Source: Chrysopilus asiliformis
Taxonomy: Eukaryota; Arthropoda; Insecta; Diptera; Rhagionidae
NCBI GenBank assembly: GCA_964034945.1
Contig: OZ035961.1
Coordinates: forward strand, 70,233,931-70,297,930
Length of the DNA stretch: 64,000 nucleotides
Direction of reading: 5' to 3'
The position numbers and the translations under genes were made by a program. Below the pieces are notes generated by a model. It made no database searches and was not told where the DNA came from. It saw only the letters and a program-made list of their open reading frames with translations. Every line of letters starts with the position of its first letter. Position 1 is the first letter of the stretch. Below, in pieces: positions 41,758 through 53,603 of this stretch.

Positions 41758-42507
41758 GATTACCAAAAATATATATTTTTCCTTTTATAGATTCTGGTAA
41801 AATTTGCATAAAATCGAGTTTTTGTATTGGTTGTTCTAAAAGATAACTTATTTTATTGTTATAGAACATATTCCGCGACACTTATTCACTTAGCAAAAGT
41901 TCGAATTTATTCCGGCGATTTTCTATTTCTTACAAAAATTCAGTGAAGGCTTCTTCCAAAATAAAATTTTGGAATTTTGTGTATAAATGTTTGGGCAACA
42001 TAAATTTTGTCTTCGATACCTTTTATTAAAGATATCACATGTCCTTTTATCTCCTAAAAAAAGTTCCATACAGACTTTCCCGGAGGGGGAGGAGCACGAC
42101 CAACGACTAAAAATGCCCATTTCTGATAAGGGACACTTCGTCTTTGGGGCTAAAGTGAACTTTAGCCCAAAAAGACTATTAAAATGGTTAATTGTACGGC
42201 AGGGGTGTGTATGTAGGGTGAAATATTAAAGTTGACCTTACCTAGTTGGAGATACTTAAAAAAGAAGCTTTTGTGCCAAAAATGAAAGTTTTATCTCCTT
42301 CGAAGGAAAACAAGTAGCGAAAGAAATCAATATGGTAAGGGACGGAAAAAGGACCGCTTACTCTATTATTTGACTTTTGTGACATTTAAAAATGGAATCG
42401 ATAAGAATATTTTAAATTTTATTCCCTTTATAACTTTTTAATGTATGGTAAAAAAACACTTAATATCTTCAACATTTTTTTTCATTAATTAGCTAAACAA
42501 TCAGTTA

Positions 42508-43037
42508 AACATAACAAAAGCTATAATTGCCACTCTGGCAATTATTGGAGACCCGTATGGTGATATTCGTATCAAAATTCCACTTTGAAGTCAAACTTTG
42601 CAATAAGATTTTTTAAAATTTATTCCAATCGGATTTTGATGTATGGGAGATTTATGTAGAATCATATCCTAAATAACTTTTGTTCTTGGACTTTTTTTAT
42701 AGGATGCACCGTTTTTGAGATATTTGCAAAAAACGTTTTCGTTCGTATGGGGGGTACTCGCCCTAATGGTCCATTTTTGCCCATTAACGAACTTGGCCTC
42801 GCATTTTACCAAAAACGGATTTGTGCAAAATTTCAAGTCTCTAACTCAATCAGTGCGCCCGCAATCCGCGCCACAGACGGACAGACAGACGGACGGACGG
42901 ACATGCAAAAATTAATTATTTTTATCATTCTAAACACTCTGGTGTAATTCATTTTTGTGTGTGATGACGGGATCTTTGCGTTACAAACGGTAAGGCAAAG
43001 TTAGTATACCCTTTGGTTTCACCATACGGGTATAAAA
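42508..43037 (-). mobile_element. Helentron/DINE-1-like element, copy E
   Basis: About 530 bp from CATAACAAAAGCTATAATTG to ACCATACGGGTATAAAAATG with a small internal deletion near 42570. 41758-42507 and 43038-43594 hold no recognisable feature. Confidence 0.85.
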
Positions 43038-44103
43038 ATGTTGGCTGATATGGGTGATGCTTTTAAAAAATGCTCTATAATATTTTAGATATGCATTTTT
43101 TGGAAAAATATATAACCTTTCAATGTTTATTTTTTAATTGAACAGTATTTTGCATAGATAAATCCTATTTCTTATTTTTTTTTTAATAAATAACATTGTT
43201 TTACTGAATTATGTTTCCTTGTGTTTCATTATATTAATTATATGTTTTATTATAAATAAACAAATTTCTGTTCGTTTTTCAATACAGTGCTAGTCCACAA
43301 AATTTAAAAAAGTCATATTCGTAGGCAAACTAAAAAAAGCATAGCTATGGCTATGGTCCTTATTTTGAATTTAAAAAAAAATCATACAACCATCCAGATG
43401 AAATTGGATTCTTTTTAATTAAATCAAATTCCTTCGTGAATATTTTTATTATTTTTTTTCAAGAAAATTAATTTATATCTAAAATTATGGTCGATACTAA
43501 AACAATTATTTCAGTAGAAACATATCGCAAGTGTTTACTTTTTTTTTAAATACTATTTTTTTTGTTTAAAATGATTAAAAGTCGGTTAAAAATATAGGGG
43601 AGACTGGGGTTTTCTGGACCACGGGGAATTGCGGACCAGCGTCATTTTTTTTACCCTAGTAGTGGTTGGTAGCTGCAAATAACTGCAATCAGTTTGCCTC
43701 ATGTTAAGCTAAATTTCCTAACAGTACTCGACTTGTGTATACGCACTATCACCTCGCTTCGATAGCAAATAGAAAAGTGATACTTCGAAATTTTTTTTTT
43801 CACTTTGTGTTTCGCTTAAATTTAACCACATTTTTCGAGAATCAACTCAAGTAAATATATTGATAATATTCGCGGAGCCTTAAGCATTTGACACTGACAA
43901 GAAATTTTGCATGAAGTTTGCATTGTGTTACTAATAGCTGCCATATTGTAAAAAAGAGCATTCGGGGAATTGTGGACCACTTTTGTCGGGGAATTATGGA
44001 CCACTCAATTCTTGACATTTGACAAGCAAACTTCGTGTATTTGATGCATATAAGTGTTTTTTCATGCAAAAACACAGCATTAGATTTTCGGCAATCATAC
44101 ATA

Positions 44104-44488
44104 CTAATATATAAAAATGAGTTGGTGTATGTCTGCCTGTCTGTCTGTTCCTCTTTCACGCGAAAACGGCTGAACCGATTGACTTGAAATTTGGCATGAG
44201 TGTCTGTGGTAGTTCTGGTTCCAACATAGGCATACGGAAAAGGAGCGCGAGGGGTGGGGGCAAGTAAGGGGAGGGGGTAAAGTGATTTCGAAACTTAGTT
44301 TTCCCTCTATGTTACTCTTTCGCGGGGAAACTACTGAACCGATTGGCCTGAAATTTGGCATAGATGTTCGTCGTGGGTCCAGCCCCAACATAGACCCATT
44401 AAAAAGTTTTTAAGTTCTTTCCGGTTTTCTTCGTATTCTAAAATTTAGACAAAAAGCTTAACCCGGCAACGACGGGTATACAAGCTAG
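44104..44488 (+). mobile_element. Non-autonomous Helitron (about 385 bp)
   Basis: Starts near ACTAATATATAAAAATGAGT and ends CTAG at 44485-44488 followed by T. Eleven bases before the end is a hairpin ACCCGGCAACGACGGGT. The phrase CGGCTGAACCGATTGACTTG occurs twice in variant form (44167, 44332), giving an internal repeat of about 165 bp. The 3' end is homologous to that at 5540-5589. Confidence 0.85.
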
Positions 44489-44830
44489 TTTCTAAATCGG
44501 CCGTTTTGACATCGCCAGAGGATGTAAATGACCTTCGTGAGAAGGCTGATATGAAGCGAAAGAGATTGGAGAGAAAAGGTGATAAACCATAATCGAAAAA
44601 GCAAAAAGATCGTGTCAAATCGAAGACATCACAGAAGAAACAACCATCTTCAACCTATTGTGAGGTGGAAGAATACATCGATTTCTGCATAATTTGTAAG
44701 AAAAATATGCCAAAAAAAATGAACCGCCGAAATACCATCCATTGCAACGTGTGCGATCGAGCTGTTCACTTGGGATGCTCCGGAATGACTGCAAGTTACT
44801 GGACTTGCGAACATTGCGTTTCGGACTGAT
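44489..44830 (+). pseudogene. PHD-finger tail of a pogo/Tigger-type transposase
   Basis: One frame runs to TGA at 44828-44830 with a single stop (TAA at 44590-44592). It contains SPEDVNDLREKADMKRKRLE, a lysine-rich linker and then a zinc finger: CIICKKNM...IHCNVCDRAVHLGCSGMTA, YWTCEHCVSD. Spacing C-x2-C ... C-x2-C ... H-x3-C ... C-x2-C fits a PHD finger. In insect DDE_1 transposases such a finger closes the protein; the upstream DDE region was lost and the frame now begins at the end of a Helitron. The finger itself looks intact. Confidence 0.7.
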
Positions 44831-45406
44831 TTTCATTGCAATTTTTCACTTCATTTCACTTTGTCTGTTATATAATAAGTATATGAATAAAAAAAAAGTT
44901 TGTCTATCACATTTTTCCATTTTTAATCGATTTACAAAGTGGTCCACAATACCCCGAGATTTTTCAAAATCGCAAAAACGCCATTTTTGCACCAACTGAT
45001 AAAACTTGTATAATTTAATACAATTTGACCGAACTGCTGTGACCCAAAGAAAGGTTATTTATCGTACTATAAATTCAAGCTTTGAAATTTTCAGAAAAAG
45101 TTATTTTTTTGCGAGTTTTTAGCCAAAATGAAAATGCGATCCAGAAACCCCAGTCTCCCCTACATAATTTTATTTTTAAAACTGTTAGTTTGCAAGAAAG
45201 GCAACTTTTTTTTAGATTATAGTGAGAATATCTGGTGAGTATACTAGTGGGTACAGCGAACAAAATTGTGGGAAATGCTTTTATTTTCAATTAAACTCAT
45301 ACATAGAACTTTCACACAATTTACAAGGAATTGTAGATTGCAGTTAGATCTGAAGTCTTATAACAGCGTTGCCTATTGTTGGTACTGACACTTCAATTTA
45401 TACATT

Positions 45407-45890
45407 GAGGGTATTCACAATCCTCTTCGGTATTCGGTATTTTCGGTAATATTAAAAGACTGAAAATATTCTGCTGTGAACATCCCACAGCACAGATTTG
45501 AGAACAGCGCTTTTATTTGATACGTGACCAAATCATGAACTGCGAATTTGATTGTAAAATATATCACATACCTTTAAATCCATGTTTGATGTATTCTTTT
45601 GAATTTCTATTGTGGCAACGGCTATCAAAATTGAAAAAAATTGCAGTCCGATGAGATAACCAGCGAAAAAATTTGACAACTAAAAACATTACTAGCGCCA
45701 CTCGCGGTTGATTCTTGATACCGAATACCGAGGCTGAAAAACACGACTCGAGGCATGTATACAATTACCGAATCCGGTAATTCATTTTTACATGAACCAA
45801 GTTACCGTCTCGGTAAAAATCTGTTAAATTTGACTGAATTACCGAGCGGTAAATTTACCCGCATTTTAAAAGAGGACTGTGAATTCCCTC
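45407..45890. mobile_element. MITE with ATT duplication (484 bp)
   Basis: GAGGGTATTCACAATCCTCT and mirror AGAGGACTGTGAATTCCCTC, with ATT at 45404-45406 and 45891-45893. TACCGAATACCGA-like palindromes recur inside. Confidence 0.85.
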
Positions 45891-46177
45891 ATTATAATAA
45901 TATGCATCAGGTCTGGACTATGTCTCATTTAAATACAAAAACTACCAAAAAACGTTAATTTTCGGTATAATCGCAAACAATGAAATTTTTGAAATAACTG
46001 TATATCTCGAGAATGGTTTGAGATTGAAATTTTGTGAAAGACAAAAGTGTAATTTTATTATCCTCAATTTGTACTATACATCACACTATTTATGCCCAGT
46101 TGGCAGACTGACAGACAGAAATATATTTCTGTACTATGAATCTAATCGACCCTAGAGCGTTCGGGAATTGTTTTTCA

Positions 46178-46927
46178 CAGGGTACGGAGAATGATTCTTT
46201 TCGATTCGTTAAATTGCGAATAATTCTCGCGTGAATTTTATTTTTTGATTCTCGTGTTTAAAATATTCCCTTCCCAAACCGAATCGAAAATTTCGAGAAC
46301 CAAAAATATGATTCGTGCGCGAATTTATTGCAACAGAATGTTTCGCGAATCAAATTTTTGGATGAAGTATTTAAAACGAAAATATATCGTGATGTTGAAC
46401 AGGAAATGGGTCGGGCGAGGGGACTTATGGTGGAGAAGAGTGACGGTCTGTTGATGGGAAGGGAAGGGGTGAATTATTTGGGAGTGGGCCAATGGATCGG
46501 TTGTTAAATGGGGGGTAAAGTTAATGTATGGGTGGAAGTAAAGTTGTGTAAGGGGGAGTGTTGGGAAGGGAGGATATAATTGGAGGTTTGGTGGTTGGGG
46601 TGGAAGGTGGGGGAATTTATAAGAACTATAAGTGATAAGCGGTTAAACGAATGCTCCGATTCTAGCTCTATGAAAATAAAACGAAAAAAGAATCAAAAGG
46701 AATGACTATTTTTCGATTCTTTTTCATACGCGAATTGAAAAGTTAAATAAAAAGAAGTTTCTATTCGCTAAAAATCGGTTTGAATTCATTCGCGAGCGAA
46801 TCGAAAAAACAAAATCCTCTGTGAAAAGAATCATTGGCGAATTTTATTTTATAAAAGTCGATTCGCGAACGATTAAAATCCAAAAGAATTTTATTTTCGA
46901 TTCGCGAACCGAGTTTTTCCGTACCCT
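46178..46927. mobile_element. hAT-type MITE with GTTTTTCA duplication (750 bp)
   Basis: CAGGGTACGGAGAA and mirror TTTTTCCGTACCCT, with GTTTTTCA at 46170-46177 and 46928-46935. The 23.8-kb sister repeat is continuous here (GGGAAATGTTTTTTAGGCAA). The interior alternates GATTCGCGAA-like motifs and a G-rich central stretch (46400-46620) of different composition. Confidence 0.85.
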
Positions 46928-47010
46928 GTTTTTCAGGTAACATTAAGCGATCGAAAGTTTTCATGATTATTACACTTTATATACTACGTACTTTGTGTAA
47001 GAAAGTTAAT

Positions 47011-47989
47011 CCAATTCAAAAGAGTTCAAAGATTAATAATGTGTCCGCACATTTTTTAAGATATTATTATTAAAATGAGAATCTGTTTTATAAATACCAT
47101 GTCCAATAACGTTTTACTAAAAACATTATTGAAACTTTAGTTTTTTTTTTGTTAGTTTTTAAAGTTTAAAATTAAAAATCTGGATAGAAGTCGATTAACC
47201 AAATCACTTTTAATACCATACCAACTATCATATGGTTATCTGCAGAAAAAATTTTTGAAAAGTTTTTTAAACAAAAAAAATGTTTTTTACTTGTTTTGCT
47301 ATAGCGTTAAAAATAATAAAATTAAAGCATATAAACCCTTTATTGATTTTGAAATGATACGTAGCTCAAAATTGCATCAAAGCAATTAACTAGAAATTGA
47401 AAGTGATCGTAGTTGATTAAAATGTATTTGGTTTACTACTAAAAAATGTGTCTTATTTTGGAATATCAATACATTGATTTGGTGTTCCTAACTTTAATTT
47501 TGAGCAATATTTTTTTAAATTGCTATGTTTGTCAGTCAAATCTAAATTGTTTGCTGAATGGTTATGAGAAATTTCAATTGGTTTTTTTTTCTTTTTGAAA
47601 TCTACAATTTTTATGTGCGATGGTGCATTTCACTAATTTATTGGTACTTTTTGCTTACACAATAAAAATGATATTAATTTGTTTTGACGTTACATCAAGT
47701 GAATACCGTTATCTATTAGATAAACATTTTTATTAAAACAGTTTTTCATTACTGGATGATAATTTTTAATGCACGCTACTATTTTTTATATTCATTATTT
47801 AAACATTTTATAGAATTTTATGGAAAATCAAACTTTGTAAAATTTTACAGTGGATTTAATTTTAATTTGGCAAATTATATAACATGACCAACACTGTACT
47901 GGAAGATTTATAAGTATTTCTTTCGTTAATGCTATAAATTTGAATAGAATAAGTAGGCTTTGGTGGCAGCAGAACTGAGTTTCTCATTA
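47011..47989. other. AT-rich stretch, nothing recognised
   Basis: No open frame above chance, no inverted repeat and no element end seen. Confidence 0.6.
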
Positions 47990-47997
47990 CCTATAAT

Positions 47998-48778
47998 CAG
48001 GGATGGGAAACGTAATCGTAACGTAACAAAATGACGAAACGAAATAACGAGTTTCCGGTTTTTCCTCCAAATTGCGTTATAACGTTAAAGAAAATTTCAT
48101 TCCGTTACAATAACGAAACCCGAAAACAATGATTTCGTTTTTTCTTTATTTTATTTTTTTTTTGTGAAAATTTCATCAAGTATCTGTGGTCTGTGGGCTA
48201 CCACCTGCATAAAATATAATTAAAAATATTGGAGTAATATTTTTAATCATATATTGATTCTGAATTAGACTTTGTTTTGGCCAGATTCACTCTTTCTGGA
48301 GATACGAGAAAGAAGATTTTTTAAGCAACTTTTTTGATATCGAAAATATTTTCTTTTTGGTATCTCCAGAAGTAGAGTGAATTTGGTGAAAGCAAAGACT
48401 AATTAGAATCAGTCAGGTCAAAATAGCCTAAAATTCAATACCTTGGATATTGACACAAAAAATGTCGTTTTTATTGGACACTTTGTTTTAATGAACAAAA
48501 CTTTTGTACGATTTTTTTTTCTTTTAAGTTTTTTATTGCTTTTTTAACTTAAGAATCATTATTTTAGTTTATTTTGTGTTTTCTTTTTGTTGAGTTTTAT
48601 TAATTTTTTTATATAATTTATTTTTATGGAAACTGAACTGAATTACTATGTGATTAAAAAAATTATTATTAAAGGGCAATTTTTTTTAAGTTTTCAGTTT
48701 CAATACAATATGCAACGAAATAAGAACGTTATAACGTTATGTAACGAAATAATGACGTTTTTTCGTTTGCCATCCCTG
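47998..48778. mobile_element. hAT-type MITE, CCTATAAT duplication (781 bp)
   Basis: CAGGGATGGGAAACG and CGTTTGCCATCCCTG, flanked by CCTATAAT at 47990-47997 and 48779-48786. Both ends are made of GTAACG, CGTTA and AACGTTATAACG repeats in both orientations. Sister copy at 51620-53160. Confidence 0.95.
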
Positions 48779-48789
48779 CCTATAATCGT

Positions 48790-50960
48790 TAATTCCCATG
48801 TTTGTAATTTTATTGAAAAGTAAAGAATTTATCTCATAAAATAAATTGCCGTTTGTTGTATTCGCCTTGTTTTAAGTTTCAGGAATTACACGTAATAAGA
48901 TTAACTGTTTTATTACTCATTTTCTTTTGATTAATTTGTGTTTAATATAATGTTTTTTTCCATTTGAGGTCCGGGTAGAATCATAAAGGTGGAAATTATA
49001 AAATATTTCTATTGTGTTTTTATTATTAATGCAATTATTCTTAATATAATATGAACATTAGGATGAATCGAATTTTTTTCTTGGTGGTTGGCGGGGTTGG
49101 AAAAGATGTGAATTTATATAAAAATAAAATTTGTGAAGTTTTAGCTGGATCGAATCTCACCTTCATATTCCGCTTTTTATTTGAGAATTTAGGAACACAG
49201 ATCATAGCATATGCACTAGTTGAATGATGCAAAACTTTTAATATTTATAACTTCTAAATAGTTCAACCGAGTAAAGTAAGATTTTTTAGAAAAGGATGCA
49301 TCCTGGAAGAGTCACGTGCTATTGTCCAACTCTTCTATCAATTTTATGAATTATGCATTTTTTCCATAGCTCGAAAAACATAATAACAGATAAACTATTT
49401 AAGATATGGTGTTGCAAAAAAAGACAATTTTAAAGAGGAAATGACGTATAAGTCATATTTTCCACTTTAAACATTTTCTTATCTTTAAAATTTCGCTGTA
49501 AAATTGTGAAAATGCATTTTTGTGTCCATCTCGCTTCACCCTATGCTATGAACTGTATTCCCCAATTTTCAAATGAAAAGCGAAATCTGAAGATGACCGC
49601 CAATCGGGCTACAACTTTCCAAATTTTATTTGTACATCTATTCACAACTTTCCCACTCCCGCCGATGTTCACATTGCGACATTTTTCGTTCGAACCACGA
49701 TCCATCCTAATGAAAATATTTATAGTTTTAGTAAAAGAAGTTGTTTTTTTTAAACACACATATTGAGGTTAATTAAACACAAAATGTACAACCTTAACAA
49801 TAATTGGGAGATTTTTATATATATTTTTTCAGTTTTTATTATTATTTTAAATTAATTTTAAATGTATGCAAATATCTATTATTATTATAATTTATCTAAT
49901 TATTTTTAAATGGTAAAATGTTGATTATATCACACATTTTTGAACGATTTTTCTTAAAAACCTAAACAGAATTGATGGAAGCAGAATGAACCGAATGTTC
50001 TCTTTATTATTCACGGTTTTCTCCATTTCTAATTCCTATTTACTTTATTCTGGTTTCTTTTTTTCAAAAACTTTAGGTTAAATTAAGTTTATATTTAATA
50101 TTTTTATTATATATTTAACTCTTAATTATATTTCTGCAATATTATTTTCGGTTGAAATTTATTACAATAATCTTTATATTCAACTGTGTATTATGTTAAT
50201 ATATATATAGTTAAATATATATAAGTAGAACTAAGTTTCCTTCATTTTAATCTTCCATTATTGCTAAAAAATATTCATCGGCCAGAAAACGTGATTTTTC
50301 AAACATACAACAAGCATTTAAGGTATAAAGAAAACTATTTTTAATTATTTTATCAACAAATGAAAGATCTCATTTTCTGACAGAATAAATGGATATTAAC
50401 AGGTCATTACAATTTTTGAATTGTTTTTTTCTATTTTCTTTTGAAATATATGCATATGATGGTAATTCCTTCACAATACATTTCAATTTTTTCTGCAACA
50501 ATTCTTAATCTGACTTAAATAGATTCCAATATTGCTATTGTTGTTGATATTTTTGTTTTGCATTTTTGACACTCGTCCTTTAGTATTGCCCATAGTTGCA
50601 ATTAATCAAACAGCAAAGAAGGAACGTTTCTTATGATCTTATTTTCTTCTTTTTACATTTTGATTTTTATTTTCTTTTTTGGGTTTTCGACTCTTAAAAG
50701 TTCAAAATTGATCTGAAAAAATGTAGAAAACGTTAAAAGCTTGAAATAGAAAATGTAAAATACATTGAGTGGCTAACACAACTATAATACATCAAACTAT
50801 AAATTCTGGATATGAGAAAAATCATTACTTGGAGTGTCTAGGCAATCTTGATTGTCAACTTTTATTAGTTGGGATTCTAAATTAACCTATTTATTCTACG
50901 TACACCAAAATGATCCTGAATGATTTGCAAATTGTGATAAAAAAATTAAACATTTTTTTG
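48790..50960. repeat. AT-rich region with a diverged inverted duplication (49030-49750)
   Basis: Minus-strand 49225-49041 and plus-strand 49512-49715 can be aligned as diverged copies (GCATATGCTATGATCTGT / CCCTATGCTATGAACTGT; AATTTTATTTTTATA / AATTTTATTTGTACA; CGATTCATCCTAATG / GATCCATCCTAATG), about 250 bp apart. Both carry short open frames by descent, not evidence of a gene. The rest up to 50960 shows nothing recognisable. Confidence 0.5.
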
Positions 50961-50969
50961 GAATATAAT

Positions 50970-51460
50970 CAGCCCTATTCCCGTAACCGGCCGTGTACGC
51001 CGCGGGATTTGGCGTTTCCCGCAGAAAATTTGCATTCTGCTAAACGCAATTGTCCCGGCATGTCCCGTGGTGCTGAAAACGTTTTACTTTCGGTATTACA
51101 CTAAACGCACTCGCGAATGTTTTGACTTTTCCCATACATTTATTTCCCGCGTTTAAATCGTTGCGGGACAAATCAATTAAATAGAAAGTTTGAATAAAAA
51201 TGTGAATTTTATTTATACCATCAATGAATTTTAACTAAATATAAGTTTTGAAGGTCAGGCAAAACTAACTAGACGCAGTACAATCATTTAATTGAACAAA
51301 TAAAACTTCATGCGTATCAAATCAGCAAAACTGTCAAAATAGTCAGCGCGAGGCTGAAAAAAACTGCGTTTCTACGTCTACTAGAATAAGAAAATTTCAT
51401 TCGATCGAGACAAAACTTGCGTGGCGTATACACGTCCCGCCGGTTACGGGAATAGGGGTG
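50970..51460. mobile_element. MITE with AAT duplication (491 bp)
   Basis: CAGCCCTATTCCCGTAACCG and mirror CGGTTACGGGAATAGGGGTG, with AAT at 50967-50969 and 51461-51463. CCCGC/GCGGG words recur inside. Confidence 0.85.
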
Positions 51461-52315
51461 AATATTAAATTAATATTGAGCAATGAAAGTGTTCTTAACA
51501 GTTCCAATGTAACAGCTAATGGCGCGTGTTGAGATCCTCCAAACTGACTTGACTCGTTAGAACTCCAGCATTTAAAAAAATACCAGTGGCGAAGAGTCAG
51601 GGAGACTGCATAAATAAAACAGGGGTGGGAAACGTTATCGTAACGTAACAAAATGCCGAAACGAAATAACGAGTTTCCGGTTTTTTCTTCAAAATTGCGT
51701 TATAACGTTATAGAGATTTCATTCCGTTACAATAACGAAAAACGTAACGAAAACCGAAAAAAATGATTTCGTTTTTTCGTTACTTCTTATTTTTCCTTTA
51801 TTATTTTTTGTTTTTCCTTTATGTGAAAAGTTCATCAAGTATAACCCCACAGACCTACCACATGCATAAAATATAATTAAAAATATTGGGGTGGTGTTTT
51901 TATTCATATTTTGATTCTAAATCGGACTTTGTTTTGGCCAGATTAACTCTATTTCTGGAGATACGAAAAATAAAACCTTTTAAGCAACATTTTTGGCATC
52001 GAAAATAATTCCTTTTTGGTATCTTGAGAAGGAGGAAAGCAAAAGTCTGGTGAAAGCAAAAGTCCGACACAGAATCAGCGACGTCAAAATAGCCTAAAAT
52101 TCAATATCTTGGATATTGACACAAAAAATGTCGTTTCTATTGGACACTTTGTTTTAATGAACAAAACTTTTGTACGATTTTTTTTTCTTTTAAGTTTTTT
52201 ATTGCTTTTTTAACTTAAGAATCATTATTTTAGTTTATTTTGTGTTTTCTTTTTGTTGAGGTTTATTAATTTTTTTAATGAATTTATTTTTATGGAAACT
52301 GAACTGAATTACTAT

Positions 52316-52983
52316 AGTTAAGTGCACACGATATGATCACTGTTCATATTTTTGAGCAAAAAAGTGTCCCAAACGTGTTCATATCGTCTGAACACCATAT
52401 TTTTCAAATGTAAAATTTTGAGTCAAATTTGTAAGTAAATTCATGTTTTCTGGTTTTTATTTGGGTCTAGTAGGTTTTAGATTTGTGGCGTGGATGGCTC
52501 AGTCAGCTAAGTGCTTGCCTTGTGATCCAATGAACCACTGTTATCGTCTGAACAGTGGTTCAAATCCCACTCAGGGTAAAATAATTCGATTCGAATTTAG
52601 AACTTTTCTGCTCATGGACTTTAAAACACGGACCAGTTTGATCTTCGCCTCCAAGCTCCTGGCATATAACACAAAAAAAAAAAGTTTTCGACAGTTTTGT
52701 AATTTGTTGTGTGCTCAAATGTTCTTAAAAATTGTTCATATTTGTAATTTGAACAAAACGTTCATATCGTCTGAACAGTGGTTCATACGCGCAGAAAAAA
52801 TATGAACACAATGCATTTGAGCACATATGAACACACCTAAAAATTTGAAGCTTTGGGACAAAATGTTCATATCGTGTGAACACCTTTCATATATTGTATG
52901 AACATATGAGCATTTGAAGCTTATAAGCAACATATGCGTATGTTCAGAAATATGAACAGTGATCATATCGTGTGCACTTAGCT
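52316..52983. mobile_element. MITE with TAT duplication and TTCATATCGT repeats (668 bp)
   Basis: AGTTAAGTGCACACGATATG and mirror CATATCGTGTGCACTTAGCT, with TAT at 52313-52315 and 52984-52986. The 48.65-kb sister has a single TAT (ATTACTATGTGATT). The motif GTTCATATCGTCTGAAC or a close variant occurs near 52379, 52762 and 52865. It contains the tRNA-like segment below. Confidence 0.9.
52484..52680 (+). ncRNA. tRNA-derived SINE fragment inside the MITE
   Basis: TGGCTCAGTCAGCTAAGTGC fits a pol III A box and GGTTCAAATCCCACT a B box, 50 bp or so apart, with TGCCTTGTGATCCAA in the position of an anticodon arm. The T arm lacks one G for perfect pairing, and a hairpin (GAACCACTGTT / AACAGTGGTTC) occupies the variable region. 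The B-box side overlaps the MITE's own phrase CGTCTGAACAGTGGTTCA, present again at 52769. A normal tRNA is unlikely. A SINE head that recombined with MITE sequence is the best reading. Confidence 0.5.
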
Positions 52984-53603
52984 TATGTGATTACAAAAAA
53001 TTATTATTAAAGGGCATTTTTTTTAGTTTTCATTTTCAATACAATATGTAACAAGATAATAACGTTATAACGTAACGAAATGAATTTTTTTATCGTTACA
53101 AAATGAAATAACATAACGAAATGTATACCGTTACGATTTTCTTTTCGTTTGCCATTCCTGAGACAAAATTTACAGGGAACCTTTTTCAGGTGTCCGCCTT
53201 CGATTCTCTTCGTATTCACATGTTATAATTCTAAAAAAACTGAGTGATACGTGTTTTTTTTATATCTGCGGATATACGGTTTTAAGGGGGGATACACCCT
53301 CCGCCTCGAAAATCAAGCGAAAAATCGATTTGTGGCGCAGAGGAAGCTATATACAACCATGTTTTTTGGACCCGCTCTCCACTATAATTGTCGCGCTTCA
53401 AAACTGATTGCATTATTTGAAAGGGGGTAGCGACCCTTTTCCATCCCTTGTCATATATTTTAATCCTATTGAGATAGAACCTTATACCAAAGAAGTTTCT
53501 GTTGTAAGCCTCCTTAACCAGGTGAAGGCAACTTTAACATATCGCACTAAATTATCCTCTGCCATACCAATAAATTATTGTTGGGATAAAGTTCAGTTTA
53601 GCC

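Larger units (their letters stand above)
43597..45160 (+). mobile_element. pogo/Tigger-like element with PHD-tail remnant
   Basis: GGGGAGACTGGGGTTTTCTG and mirror CCAGAAACCCCAGTCTCCCC, TA at 43595-43596 and 45161-45162. The phrase CGGGGAATT(G/A)(C/T)GGACCA occurs near 43613, 43964 and 43990, and inverted at 44938, so part of the end is repeated in the interior. A Helitron (about 44104-44488) splits it. Confidence 0.85.
45163..47010 (+). repeat. Dispersed repeat, interrupted copy (sister of 23.1-23.9 kb)
   Basis: GTTAGTTTGCAAGAAAGG near 45185, then after a MITE CCTCAATTTG, GGCAGACTGACAGACAGAAA and GCGTTCGGGAATTGTTTTTC, then after another MITE GGTAACATTAAGCGATCGAA. The order matches 23.09-23.88 kb. 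Two MITEs (45407-45890 and 46178-46927) interrupt it. Confidence 0.7.
51620..53160. mobile_element. hAT-type MITE, sister of 47998-48778, interrupted
   Basis: CAGGGGTGGGAAACG to TTTGCCATTCCTG. The flanking octamers AAATAAAA and AGACAAAA agree at six of eight positions, so this insertion is probably older. Another MITE (52316-52983) sits inside. Confidence 0.85.

Noticed and set aside
52484..52580. Functional tRNA gene
   Set aside because: A- and B-box matches are present, but the T arm does not pair properly, the variable region is an extra hairpin and the acceptor stem does not close. Treated as a SINE fragment.
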